Assembly: GCF_036227405.1 (NCBI RefSeq)
Contig: NZ_CP109473.1
Span: 7,068,001-7,132,000 of the forward strand
DNA length: 64,000 bases
Direction of reading: 5' to 3'
From: Streptomyces sp. NBC_01460
Lineage (GTDB): Bacteria > Actinomycetota > Actinomycetes > Streptomycetales > Streptomycetaceae
The position numbers and the translations under genes are program-made. Below the pieces are notes generated by a model. That model worked only from the letters and a program-made list of their open reading frames with translations. It was not told where the DNA came from and ran no database searches. Below are positions 26,014-33,866 of this stretch, one piece after another (the first letter of the stretch is position 1; each line of letters opens with the position of its first letter).

Positions 26014-27204
26014 GTGAGACGCATGACGGCACGACCCGCGAACACGCACCAGGCGCGGCTGCTGCGGCTGTTGCGTGACGGGGGACCCAACTCCCGCGCA
26101 CAGCTGGGCGACCAGATCGACCTCTCGCGCTCCAAGCTCGCCGTCGAGGTCGACCGGCTCCTGGAGACCGGACTCGTCGTGGCCGACGGACTCGCCGCCT
26201 CCCGCGGTGGACGGCGCTCCCACAACATCCGGCTCGCCCCCGGACTCCGCTTCCTCGGCGTCGACATCGGTGCCACCTCGGTCGATGTGGCCGTCACCAA
26301 CGCCGAGTTGGAGGTCCTGGGACACCTCAACCATCCGATGGACGTACGGGACGGCCCCGTCGCCGTCTTCGAGCAGGTGCTGGCGATGGCGGCCAAGCTC
26401 AGGGCCTCCGGCCTCGCCGAGGGCTTCGACGGTGCGGGCATCGGCGTACCGGGGCCCGTCCGATTCCCCGAAGGCATCCCGGTCGCACCGCCGATCATGC
26501 CCGGGTGGGACGGCTTCCCGGTCCGCGAGGCACTCAGTCAGGAACTGGGCTGCCCCGTCATGGTCGACAACGACGTGAACCTGATGGCGCTGGGGGAGCA
26601 GCACGCGGGCGTCGCCCGCTCCGTGGGCGACTTCCTCTGCGTCAAGATCGGTACGGGTATCGGCTGCGGCATCGTGGTGGGTGGTGAGGTCTACCGCGGT
26701 ACGACGGGCAGCGCCGGAGACATCGGGCACATCCAGGTGGAACCCGACGGGCGCGCCTGCGCCTGTGGCAACCGGGGCTGCCTGGAGGCCCACTTCAGCG
26801 GCGCGGCACTGGCCCGCGACGCCGAGGACGCGGCCCGCGCCGGACGGTCCGCGGAGCTGGCGGCCCGGCTGGATGCGGCCGGGAAGCTCTCGGCCGTCGA
26901 TGTGGCCGCCGCCGCAGCGGCCGGAGATCCGACCGCGCTGGACCTGATCCGCGAAGGCGGAAACCGGGTCGGCCAGGTCATCGCCGGCCTCGTCAGCTTC
27001 TTCAACCCGGGCCTCGTCGTGATCGGCGGCGGGGTGACCGGGCTCGGCCACAACCTGCTGGCCAGCGTCCGTACCCAGGTCTACCGGCAGTCCCTGCCCC
27101 TGGCCACGGGCAACCTGCCCATCGTCCTCGGTGAGCTGGGGCCCGTCGCCGGAGTGACCGGCGCGGCCAGGCTCATCAGCGACCACCTGTTCTCGCCGGC
27201 CTGA
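26014..27204 (+). CDS. ROK-family transcriptional regulator
   Basis: Sugar-responsive repressor, about 396 residues. An N-terminal MarR-like winged helix (HQARLLRLLRDGGPNSRAQL, LSRSKLAVEVDRLLETGLVV; residues 8-70) is joined to a ROK kinase-like domain. That domain holds LGVDIGATSVDVAVTN (phosphate motif), VMVDNDVNLMALGE, GCGIVVGGEVYRGTTGSAGD, and the Zn motif GHIQVEP followed by CACGNRGCLEAHFSG. The CxCGxxGCxE motif is intact. GTG 26014 has GGAGG 5 nt upstream and is preferred to ATG 26023. It is immediately upstream of and co-oriented with the sugar ABC transporter, so it probably represses that operon in the absence of its sugar. Confidence 0.9.
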   Translation: MRRMTARPANTHQARLLRLLRDGGPNSRAQLGDQIDLSRSKLAVEVDRLLETGLVVADGLAASRGGRRSHNIRLAPGLRFLGVDIGATSVDVAVTNAELEVLGHLNHPMDVRDGPVAVFEQVLAMAAKLRASGLAEGFDGAGIGVPGPVRFPEGIPVAPPIMPGWDGFPVREALSQELGCPVMVDNDVNLMALGEQHAGVARSVGDFLCVKIGTGIGCGIVVGGEVYRGTTGSAGDIGHIQVEPDGRACACGNRGCLEAHFSGAALARDAEDAARAGRSAELAARLDAAGKLSAVDVAAAAAAGDPTALDLIREGGNRVGQVIAGLVSFFNPGLVVIGGGVTGLGHNLLASVRTQVYRQSLPLATGNLPIVLGELGPVAGVTGAARLISDHLFSPA

Positions 27205-27288
27205 TGTCCGGGCCGGTGCGCCGTTCGGCATAGCTCCGCAGCCACCTCCGTAAGCAGCCTGTCCCGAGCTCCGCCCGCAGGACCGCGC

Positions 27289-27370
27289 GAGCACCGCACC
27301 GCACGAGCACCGCACGAGCACAGCACCGCACCGTACGAGCACCGCACAGCACCGCACGAGCACCGCACCA
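27289..27370. repeat. Degenerate short tandem repeat, unit about GCACGAGCACCGCAC
   Basis: Roughly six imperfect copies of a 10-17 bp unit built on GAGCACCGCAC in the 289-bp gap between the ROK gene and the ABC transporter. The copies differ in length, so it is not coding-phase. Possible roles are replication slippage, an mRNA leader structure or multiple protein sites. The rest of the gap shows no gene. Confidence 0.75.
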
Positions 27371-27493
27371 GACCCAGCAGTCCCGTCAGCAGTACGGCAC
27401 CGCCGGCACTGCGCCCTGCCCGCTCACCGGCCTTCCCCGAGCAGCTCGGCTCCGCCCGAGCAGGGGAGACCCCGTTCGCCGAGGGGATTCGTC

Positions 27494-29017
27494 ATGGCAC
27501 CAGAACCACCCCTGCTCACCATGTCCGGCATCACCAAGTCCTTCCCCGGTGTGCGCGCCCTCGACGGCGTGGACCTGGAGGTGCTGGCCGGTGAAGTGCA
27601 CTGCCTCCTCGGCCAGAACGGCGCCGGCAAGTCCACGCTCATCAAGGTGCTCGCCGGGGCCCACCAGCCCGACGGCGGAGCCATCACCTGGGGCGGGGAG
27701 ACCGTCCAGCTGTCCTCGCCGATCACCGCGATGCGCCTGGGCATCGCCACCATCTACCAGGAACTCGACCTGGTCGAAGGACTGTCGGTCGCGGAGAACG
27801 TCTTCCTCGGACACGAACTCACCAGTGCGGGGTTCGTCGTCCGGACCCGCGAGGCCCGCACCCGGGCCGCCGCACTCCTGAAGCGCCTCGGGCACCCGGA
27901 GATCGACCCGGCCCGCCTGGTCGGCGACCTGTCCGCGGCCCACCAGCAGATCGTCTCCATGGCGCGGGCCCTCTCCCACGACGTACGGCTCATCGTGATG
28001 GACGAGCCGTCGGCGGCGCTGGACCCCGACGAGGTCGACAACCTCTTCCGCATCGTCGACGGGCTCACCGCCGACGGGGTGGCCGTCGTCTACATCTCGC
28101 ACCGGCTGGAGGAGATCCGCCGCATCGGTGACCGGGTGACCGTGCTCAAGGACGGCAGGGCGGTCGCTGTCGGCCTCCCCGCCAAGTCCACCCCCACGCG
28201 CGACATCGTTGCCATGATGACCGGCCGCAACGTCGAGTACGTCTTCCCCGAGCGTCCCGCGCCCGGCGCCCGCGATGCCGCCGACCCCGTACTGACCATC
28301 GAAGGGCTGTGCCGCGAGGGCGAGTTCGAGCCCGTCGACCTCGAGGTGAGGCCCGGGGAGATCGTCGGCCTCGCCGGCCTCGTGGGCTCCGGACGCTCCG
28401 AGATCCTGGAGACCGTCTACGGCGCCAGGAAGCCGACCGCCGGCCGCGTCCTCGTCGACGGCGCACCGCTGCGGCCCGGCAGCGTCCGGGCGGCGGTGAC
28501 GGCCGGAATCGGCCTGGCCCCCGAGGAGCGCAAGGCGCAGGCACTGCTGCTGACGGAGTCGGTGACGCGCAACGTCTCGGTCTCCTCGCTGTCCCGCTTC
28601 GCCCGCGCCGGCTGGCTCGACCGGGGCGCCGAGCGTGAGGCCGCCAGGACCGCCACCCGGGAACTCTCCCTGCGCCCCGACAACCCCGACGCCGCTGTCC
28701 GCACCCTCTCCGGCGGCAACCAGCAGAAGGCCGTCCTGGCCCGCTGGCTGCTGCGCGGCTGCCGGGTCCTGCTGCTCGACGAACCGACCCGCGGTGTGGA
28801 CGTCGGCGCCCGCGCCGAGCTCTACGCCGTGATCCGCCGGCTGGCCGACGAAGGCCTCGCCGTACTGCTCGTATCCAGCGAAGTGCCCGAAGTGCTGGGC
28901 CTCGCCGACCGGGTGCTGGTGCTCCGGGAGGGCCGAGTCGTGCACACGGCCGACGCCCGGGAGCTCGACGAGCACCGTGTCCTCGACCTCGTCATGGAAG
29001 GGAGCCCGACGTCATGA
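27494..29017 (+). CDS. Sugar ABC transporter ATP-binding protein (RbsA/XylG type)
   Basis: Double-domain ATPase of the carbohydrate uptake transporter-2 family, 507 residues. First half: Walker A GQNGAGKST (40-48), Q-loop IYQELDL, signature-like LSAAHQQIVSMARAL, Walker B RLIVMDEPSAAL. The second half has a degenerate Walker A (GLVGSGRSE) but an intact signature LSGGNQQKAVLARW and Walker B RVLLLDEPTRGVD. This asymmetry is usual for RbsA-type proteins. ATG with GAGGGGA upstream. Its stop overlaps the permease start (ATGA). Probably imports a monosaccharide or cyclitol for the enzymes downstream; the sugar is not deducible. Confidence 0.92.
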   Translation: MAPEPPLLTMSGITKSFPGVRALDGVDLEVLAGEVHCLLGQNGAGKSTLIKVLAGAHQPDGGAITWGGETVQLSSPITAMRLGIATIYQELDLVEGLSVAENVFLGHELTSAGFVVRTREARTRAAALLKRLGHPEIDPARLVGDLSAAHQQIVSMARALSHDVRLIVMDEPSAALDPDEVDNLFRIVDGLTADGVAVVYISHRLEEIRRIGDRVTVLKDGRAVAVGLPAKSTPTRDIVAMMTGRNVEYVFPERPAPGARDAADPVLTIEGLCREGEFEPVDLEVRPGEIVGLAGLVGSGRSEILETVYGARKPTAGRVLVDGAPLRPGSVRAAVTAGIGLAPEERKAQALLLTESVTRNVSVSSLSRFARAGWLDRGAEREAARTATRELSLRPDNPDAAVRTLSGGNQQKAVLARWLLRGCRVLLLDEPTRGVDVGARAELYAVIRRLADEGLAVLLVSSEVPEVLGLADRVLVLREGRVVHTADARELDEHRVLDLVMEGSPTS

Positions 29018-30066
29018 CACAGCCCGCACCGTCGGCGCAGCACCACGGGCCGCAGAAGGGGGCCGTGCCCGGTCCCGCGGCCGCACCGCCCTCGAAGCAG
29101 GGCGGTGGCCTGCGCGCACTCGGCCTGCGCGCCGATGTCCGCAACCTGTCGCTGCTCGGTGTCCTCGCCGTCCTGATCGCCGTCGGCGGCCTCACCGAAC
29201 CGGAGGCGTTCCTGGACACCGGGAACCTCCAGCTGATCCTGACGCAGTCCTCCGTGATCGGCGTCGTCACCGTCGGCGTCACGTTCGTCATCATCAGCGG
29301 CGGCATCGATCTGTCGGTCGGCGCGATGGTCGCCCTGGCCTCGGTCTGGGCGACCACCCTCGCCACCCAGGAGTACGGCTTCGCGGGCATCCTGTTCACC
29401 GCGGTGGTCGTCGGCCTCGCCGCCGGTCTCGTCAACGGGCTCCTGATCGCCTACGGCGGCCTGGTCCCGTTCATCGCGACGCTGGCCATGCTCGCCTCGG
29501 CCCGCGGACTGGCCCTGCAGATCACCGACGGCAAGACCCAGATCGTCACCGTCCGGTCCGTCCTGGACCTCGGCCTGCCCGACAGCTACGTCCTGGGTAT
29601 CCCCCCGCTGGTCCTCGTCTTCGCCGCGGTGACCGTGGCCGGCTGGCTCATCCTGAACCGGACGACCTTCGGTCGCCGTACGGTCGCCGTCGGCGGCAAC
29701 GCGGAAGCGGCCAGGCTCGCGGGCATCGACGTACGCCGCCAGCGCCTCTACCTCTACCTGCTCTCCGGCCTCTGCTGCGGCATCGCCGCCTTCATGCTCG
29801 TCATCCTGTCCGGATCGGGCCAGAACACCAACGGCAACCTCTACGAGCTCGACGCCATCGCCGCCGCGATCATCGGCGGCACGCTCCTGAGCGGAGGCCG
29901 GGGCACCATCGTCGGCTCCGTGCTCGGGGTCCTGATCTTCACCACGATCACCAACATCTTCGCGCTGAACAACCTTCAGAGCGACGTCCAGCAGATCGCC
30001 AAGGGCGCCATCATCGTCGCCGCCGTCCTCGTCCAGCGCCGCACCCTGCGGGGCGGCGAGACCTGA
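29014..30066 (+). CDS. Sugar ABC transporter permease (RbsC type)
   Basis: Membrane component of the same CUT2 importer, 350 residues with an Ala/Pro/Gln-rich cytosolic N terminus (1-38) and about ten helices. RbsC-type motifs: TVGVTFVIISGGIDLSVGAM, LVNGLLIAYGGLVPFIATLA, TFGRRTVAVGGNAEAARLAG and LDAIAAAIIGGTLLSGGRGT (cytosolic coupling loop). Overlaps the ATPase gene by four bases. Followed by three 19-bp direct repeats and the binding protein gene. Confidence 0.92.
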   Translation: MTQPAPSAQHHGPQKGAVPGPAAAPPSKQGGGLRALGLRADVRNLSLLGVLAVLIAVGGLTEPEAFLDTGNLQLILTQSSVIGVVTVGVTFVIISGGIDLSVGAMVALASVWATTLATQEYGFAGILFTAVVVGLAAGLVNGLLIAYGGLVPFIATLAMLASARGLALQITDGKTQIVTVRSVLDLGLPDSYVLGIPPLVLVFAAVTVAGWLILNRTTFGRRTVAVGGNAEAARLAGIDVRRQRLYLYLLSGLCCGIAAFMLVILSGSGQNTNGNLYELDAIAAAIIGGTLLSGGRGTIVGSVLGVLIFTTITNIFALNNLQSDVQQIAKGAIIVAAVLVQRRTLRGGET

Positions 30067-30121
30067 GCACCTCTTCCGTGACAGAGCACTTCTTCCGTCA
30101 CGGAGCAACTCTTCCGAAGGA
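30065..30121 (+). repeat. Three 19-bp direct repeats with stem-loop between permease and binding protein
   Basis: Units at 30065-30083, 30084-30102 and 30103-30121, each of the form GAGCA-N-CTTCCG with exact 19-bp spacing. TCCGTGAC (30075-30082) and GTCACGGA (30097-30104) form an 8-bp stem across the first two units. It sits between the membrane genes and the binding-protein gene of an importer, where processing or attenuation commonly gives binding protein in excess. Confidence 0.65.
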
Positions 30122-30202
30122 GTGCGGCTCTCCCGCGCCAGAGCACTGATCTCTCCCACCCGTAGTTCCGTACGCACCACCCGGATGAAGGGTTCCACAG
30201 CC

Positions 30203-31237
30203 ATGCCAGAAACCAGCCGCAGAGGACTGCTCTTCGGCACCGCGGCCGTCTCCGCGGGAGCCTTCCTCACCGCCTGCACCAGCAACGAGCCCAAGGCGTC
30301 GGCCGCGCCGAGCAGCCGGCCCGCAGCCGACGACAAGCCGGGGGCGCCGGTCACCATCGGCTTCGCCGGGCCGCAGGCCGACCACGGATGGCTCAACGCC
30401 ATCAACGTCAACGCCAAGTCGCGGGCGGAGAAGTACTCGGAGGTGACCCTGGAGATCACCGAGGGGTCCAACGACACCGCCGCCCAGATCGGCCAGGTCA
30501 AGACCCTCATCAACAAGAAGGTCGACGTCCTCGTCATCCTCCCCGCCGACGGCAAGGCGCTCACCCAGGTCGGCCTGGAAGCCATGAAGGCCGGCATCCC
30601 GGTCGTCAACCTGGACCGCATCTTCGCCTCACCGCAGGCCTACCGCTGCTGGGTCGGCGGCGACAACTACGGCATGGGCCTCAACGCCGGGCACTATATC
30701 GGCGAGCAGCTCAAGGACAAGGCGAACGCCAAGGTCGTCGAGCTCGCCGGCCTGGACAACCTGGAACTCACCAAGCAGCGCAGCCAGGGCTTCGCCGACG
30801 CCCTCAAGAACTACTCCAACGTCAAGCTGGTGGCCCGTCAGGCCGCCGACTTCACGGTGGAGTCGGGCCAGGCCAAGATGGCGCAGCTCCTCCAGGCCCA
30901 GAAGAAGTTCGACGCCCTCTGGAACCACGACGACGACCAGGGCGTGGGCGCCCTGCGGGCCATCGAGCAGGCCGGCCGCGACGAGTTCATCATGGTCGGC
31001 GGCGCGGGCGCCAAGTCCGCGATGGACGCCATCAAGGCCGACAACAGCGTCCTGAAGGCCACCGTGCTCTACCCGCCCACGATGGCGGCCTCCGCCATCG
31101 ACCTGGCGCGCGCCCTCGGCCAGAACAAGGGCGTCGCGGGCCTCTCCGAGATGGAGATCCCGACGTCGCTGACGCTGTACTCGGCCGTGGTCACGAAGGA
31201 GAACATCGACCAGTACCTGCCGACGGGCTTCAGCTGA
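30203..31237 (+). CDS. Sugar ABC transporter substrate-binding lipoprotein
   Basis: 344-residue periplasmic-binding-protein-fold lipoprotein. The signal TSRRGLLFGTAAVSAGAFL ends in lipobox LTAC with Cys at about residue 25, and it has a twin-arginine-like SRRGLLF, so it may be a Tat-exported lipoprotein. The mature domain resembles RbsB/peripla_BP_4 (GFAGPQADHGWLNAINVNAK, KVDVLVILPADGKALTQVGL, VNLDRIF, ALWNHDDDQGVGALRAIEQA). ATG 30203 has GAAGGG 10 nt upstream; ATG 30185 is possible but precedes the signal. Third component of the CUT2 importer. The ligand is unknown; the neighbouring oxidoreductase and isomerases argue for a sugar or cyclitol. Confidence 0.9.
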   Translation: MPETSRRGLLFGTAAVSAGAFLTACTSNEPKASAAPSSRPAADDKPGAPVTIGFAGPQADHGWLNAINVNAKSRAEKYSEVTLEITEGSNDTAAQIGQVKTLINKKVDVLVILPADGKALTQVGLEAMKAGIPVVNLDRIFASPQAYRCWVGGDNYGMGLNAGHYIGEQLKDKANAKVVELAGLDNLELTKQRSQGFADALKNYSNVKLVARQAADFTVESGQAKMAQLLQAQKKFDALWNHDDDQGVGALRAIEQAGRDEFIMVGGAGAKSAMDAIKADNSVLKATVLYPPTMAASAIDLARALGQNKGVAGLSEMEIPTSLTLYSAVVTKENIDQYLPTGFS

Positions 31238-31284
31238 TCCCGCACCGCCGCCGCCCCCGAACCACCGATGAGGAGGAAGTCCGC

Positions 31285-32505
31285 ATGGCCCGTAGGGAAG
31301 AGTCGGAGCAGGAGACCGAGGCACCGCCGCCGACGGCGACGCTCGGCGTCGGCATGGTCGGATACGCGTTCATGGGCGCCGCCCACTCGCAGGGGTGGCG
31401 TACCGCAGGACATGTCTTCGACCTGCCGGTGAGACCTGCTCTCGCCGCGATCTGCGGACGCGACCGCACGGCCGTCGAGGCCGCCGCCGCCCGGCACGGG
31501 TGGGCGGCGGCGGAGACCGACTGGCGCGCCCTGATCGCCCGGGACGACGTGCAGCTGGTGGACATCTGCACCCCGGGCGACAGTCATGCGGAGATCGCGA
31601 TCGCCGCGCTGGAGGCGGGCAAGCACGTGCTGTGCGAGAAGCCGCTCGCCAACACGGTGGAAGAGGCGGAAGCCATGGTCGAGGCCGCGGAGCGTGCCGC
31701 GGCCCGCGGCCAGGTGGCGATCGTGGGCTTCAACTACCGCAAGGTGCCCGCCCTCACCTACGCCCGCGCGATGATCGAGGAGGGCAGGCTGGGCGCCCTG
31801 CGGCATGTGCGGGCCACCTACCTCCAGGACTGGCTCGTCGACCCGCAGTCGCCGCTGACCTGGCGTCTGCAGCGGGAGCGTGCCGGGTCGGGGGCTCTGG
31901 GCGACCTCGGGGCGCACATCGTCGACCTCGCCCAGTACCTGGCAGGGGAACCGCTGATCGGCGTCTCGGCGGTGAGCGAGACCTTCGTCCGGGACAGGCC
32001 CGTGCTCGCCGGTGCGGCCGCCGGCCTCTCCGGCGCCGCCGACAGTGCCGCACGGGGGGCGGTCACTGTCGACGACGCGGCACTGTTCACCGGACGGATG
32101 GCGTCGGGAGCCCTCGCCTCCTTCGAGGTGACCCGGATGGCGGCGGGCCGTAAGAACGCCCTGCGCCTGGAGATCAACGGGGAGCTGGGGTCGATCGCCT
32201 TCGACCTGGAACGGCTCAACGAGCTCTCCTTCCACGACCACACCGAACCCGCCACCAGCGCGGGCTTCCGCCGGATCCTCGTCACCGAGCCCCAGCACCC
32301 GTACCTGGAGGCCTGGTGGCCGCCGGGCCACGGTCTGGGCTACGAGCACACTTTCGTCCACCAGGCCAGGGACGTGGTGCGCACGATCGTCGAGGGGCGC
32401 GCCCCCGTGCCGTCGTTCGCGGACGGACTCCAGGTCCAGCGGGTCCTCGCCGCCGTCGAGGAGAGCGCCGCCAAGAACTCCGTCCACACCCCGGTCGCCC
32501 CGTAG
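31285..32505 (+). CDS. Gfo/Idh/MocA-family NAD(P)-dependent oxidoreductase
   Basis: 406-residue dehydrogenase. Nucleotide-binding fold GVGMVGYAFMGAAHSQGW (about residues 21-38). The family Lys in HVLCEKPLANTVEEAEAM and the substrate-side His region GDLGAHIVDLAQYLAG are in place. Members oxidise hydroxyls of sugars and inositols, including C3 oxidation of glycosides. ATG 31285 with AGGAGG upstream, 47 bp after the binding protein, so in the same transcription unit. Next gene is a TIM-barrel isomerase. Whether the substrate is a glycoside or an inositol cannot be told from sequence. Confidence 0.9.
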   Translation: MARREESEQETEAPPPTATLGVGMVGYAFMGAAHSQGWRTAGHVFDLPVRPALAAICGRDRTAVEAAAARHGWAAAETDWRALIARDDVQLVDICTPGDSHAEIAIAALEAGKHVLCEKPLANTVEEAEAMVEAAERAAARGQVAIVGFNYRKVPALTYARAMIEEGRLGALRHVRATYLQDWLVDPQSPLTWRLQRERAGSGALGDLGAHIVDLAQYLAGEPLIGVSAVSETFVRDRPVLAGAAAGLSGAADSAARGAVTVDDAALFTGRMASGALASFEVTRMAAGRKNALRLEINGELGSIAFDLERLNELSFHDHTEPATSAGFRRILVTEPQHPYLEAWWPPGHGLGYEHTFVHQARDVVRTIVEGRAPVPSFADGLQVQRVLAAVEESAAKNSVHTPVAP

Positions 32506-32517
32506 GAGGTTCCCCGC

Positions 32518-33522
32518 ATGCCCCGTCCCTTCACTCTCTTCACCGGCCAGTGGGCCGACCTGCCGTTGGAGGAGGTCTGCCGGCTGGCCCGGGACTTCGG
32601 TTACGACGGGCTCGAACTCGCCTGCTGGGGCGATCACTTCGAGGTCGACAAGGCCCTGTCGGACCCCGGCTACCTCGACGGCCGGCGCCAGCTGCTCGAC
32701 AAGTACGGCCTGAAGTGCTGGGCGGTCTCCAACCACCTGGTCGGCCAGGCCGTCTGCGACAGCCCGATCGACGAGCGTCACCAGGGGATCCTGCCCGCCC
32801 GGATCTGGGGGGACGGGGAGCCCGAGGGCGTACGCCGCCGGGCGGCCGAGGAGATCAGGAACACCGCCCGTGCGGCCGCCGCGTTCGGGGTCGACACCGT
32901 CATCGGCTTCACCGGATCGTCCATCTGGCATCTGGTCGCCATGTTCCCGCCGGTCCCGCCGCACATGATCGAACGCGGCTACGAGGACTTCGCGGAGCGC
33001 TGGAACCCGATCCTGGACGTCTTCGACGCCGAGGGTGTGCGCTTCGCCCACGAGGTGCACCCGAGCGAGATCGCCTACGACTACTGGACCACGCACCGCG
33101 CCCTGGAGGCCGTGGACCACCGGCCGGCGTTCGGGCTGAACTTCGACCCGAGTCACTTCGTGTGGCAGGACCTCGACCCGGTCGGCTTCCTGTACGACTT
33201 CCGGGACCGGATCTACCACGTGGACTGCAAGGAGGCCCGCAAGCGCCTCGACGGCCGCAACGGGCGCCTCGGCTCCCACCTGCCGTGGGGCGACCCGCGG
33301 CGCGGCTGGGACTTCGTCTCCGCGGGACACGGTGACGTGCCCTGGGAGGACGTCTTCCGGATGCTGCGGTCCATCGACTACCAGGGGCCGGTGTCCGTGG
33401 AGTGGGAGGACGCGGGCATGGACCGGCTGACGGGGGCGCCGGAAGCGCTGGCCTCACTGAAGCGCTTCGACTTCGACCCGCCGAGTGCCTCCTTCGACGC
33501 GGCGTTCGGCGGGGGCGACTAG
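32518..33522 (+). CDS. Sugar phosphate isomerase/epimerase-like TIM-barrel protein
   Basis: 334-residue xylose-isomerase-like (AP endonuclease 2 family) barrel. Metal-ligand stretches are recognisable: [14 protein letters not shown] (Glu), [12 protein letters not shown] (Asp/His), YHVDCKEA (His/Asp) and [10 protein letters not shown] (Glu). Homologues act as isomerases, epimerases or, for 3-keto sugars, eliminases. 12 bp behind the Gfo/Idh/MocA gene with GGAGG upstream, so co-translated and probably acting on the product of that dehydrogenase. No signal peptide; cytosolic. The exact reaction is not assignable. Confidence 0.88.
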   Translation: MPRPFTLFTGQWADLPLEEVCRLARDFGYDGLELACWGDHFEVDKALSDPGYLDGRRQLLDKYGLKCWAVSNHLVGQAVCDSPIDERHQGILPARIWGDGEPEGVRRRAAEEIRNTARAAAAFGVDTVIGFTGSSIWHLVAMFPPVPPHMIERGYEDFAERWNPILDVFDAEGVRFAHEVHPSEIAYDYWTTHRALEAVDHRPAFGLNFDPSHFVWQDLDPVGFLYDFRDRIYHVDCKEARKRLDGRNGRLGSHLPWGDPRRGWDFVSAGHGDVPWEDVFRMLRSIDYQGPVSVEWEDAGMDRLTGAPEALASLKRFDFDPPSASFDAAFGGGD

Positions 33523-33866
33523 GGGCCCTCCGGTCCCGATCGCTTCCGCTCCTCCGCACCCCCGGTTCCCGACCGTCGGCGGACTTGACGCCTAGTGGGC
33601 TCAGGCCTCGCCGACGGTCGAAGGACACCGCCAGGGGGTGGTTCGTCATGCCCCGGAACGCCTTTGTCCTGCCGCGGGCAGAAGTTCGACTCACCTGCTG
33701 CGCAAGGGCTTTCCGTGCCGGATGAAGAGGGCTACCGTCCATTCCGTGTACACGACACGACTCGCGTCACCGGGGGCTCAGCAGCCCCGGTGACGAGCGC
33801 GGCAGTCCCCGCGCGGAACGGCAGAACGCACCCGCCCGAACAACCGGCACACTCCGGAGGACGCAC
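33523..33866. other. 344-bp intergenic region with long-spaced inverted repeat
   Basis: CGACCGTCGGCG (33570-33581) and CGCCGACGGTCG (33609-33620) are perfect 12-bp arms 27 bp apart, a possible terminator for the importer operon. The remainder (AAGGACACC, CCTTTGTCCTG, TTTCCGTGCC) presumably holds the promoter of the secreted multidomain protein. No convincing gene is seen; short open frames here lack ribosome binding sites. Confidence 0.5.

Noticed and set aside
27289..27370. Possible CRISPR array
   Set aside because: Units are 10-17 bp, contiguous and without spacers; no cas gene in the window.
30065..30121. Transposon or attachment-site scar
   Set aside because: Three tandem 19-bp units lie inside an operon with no integrase, inverted ends or target duplication.
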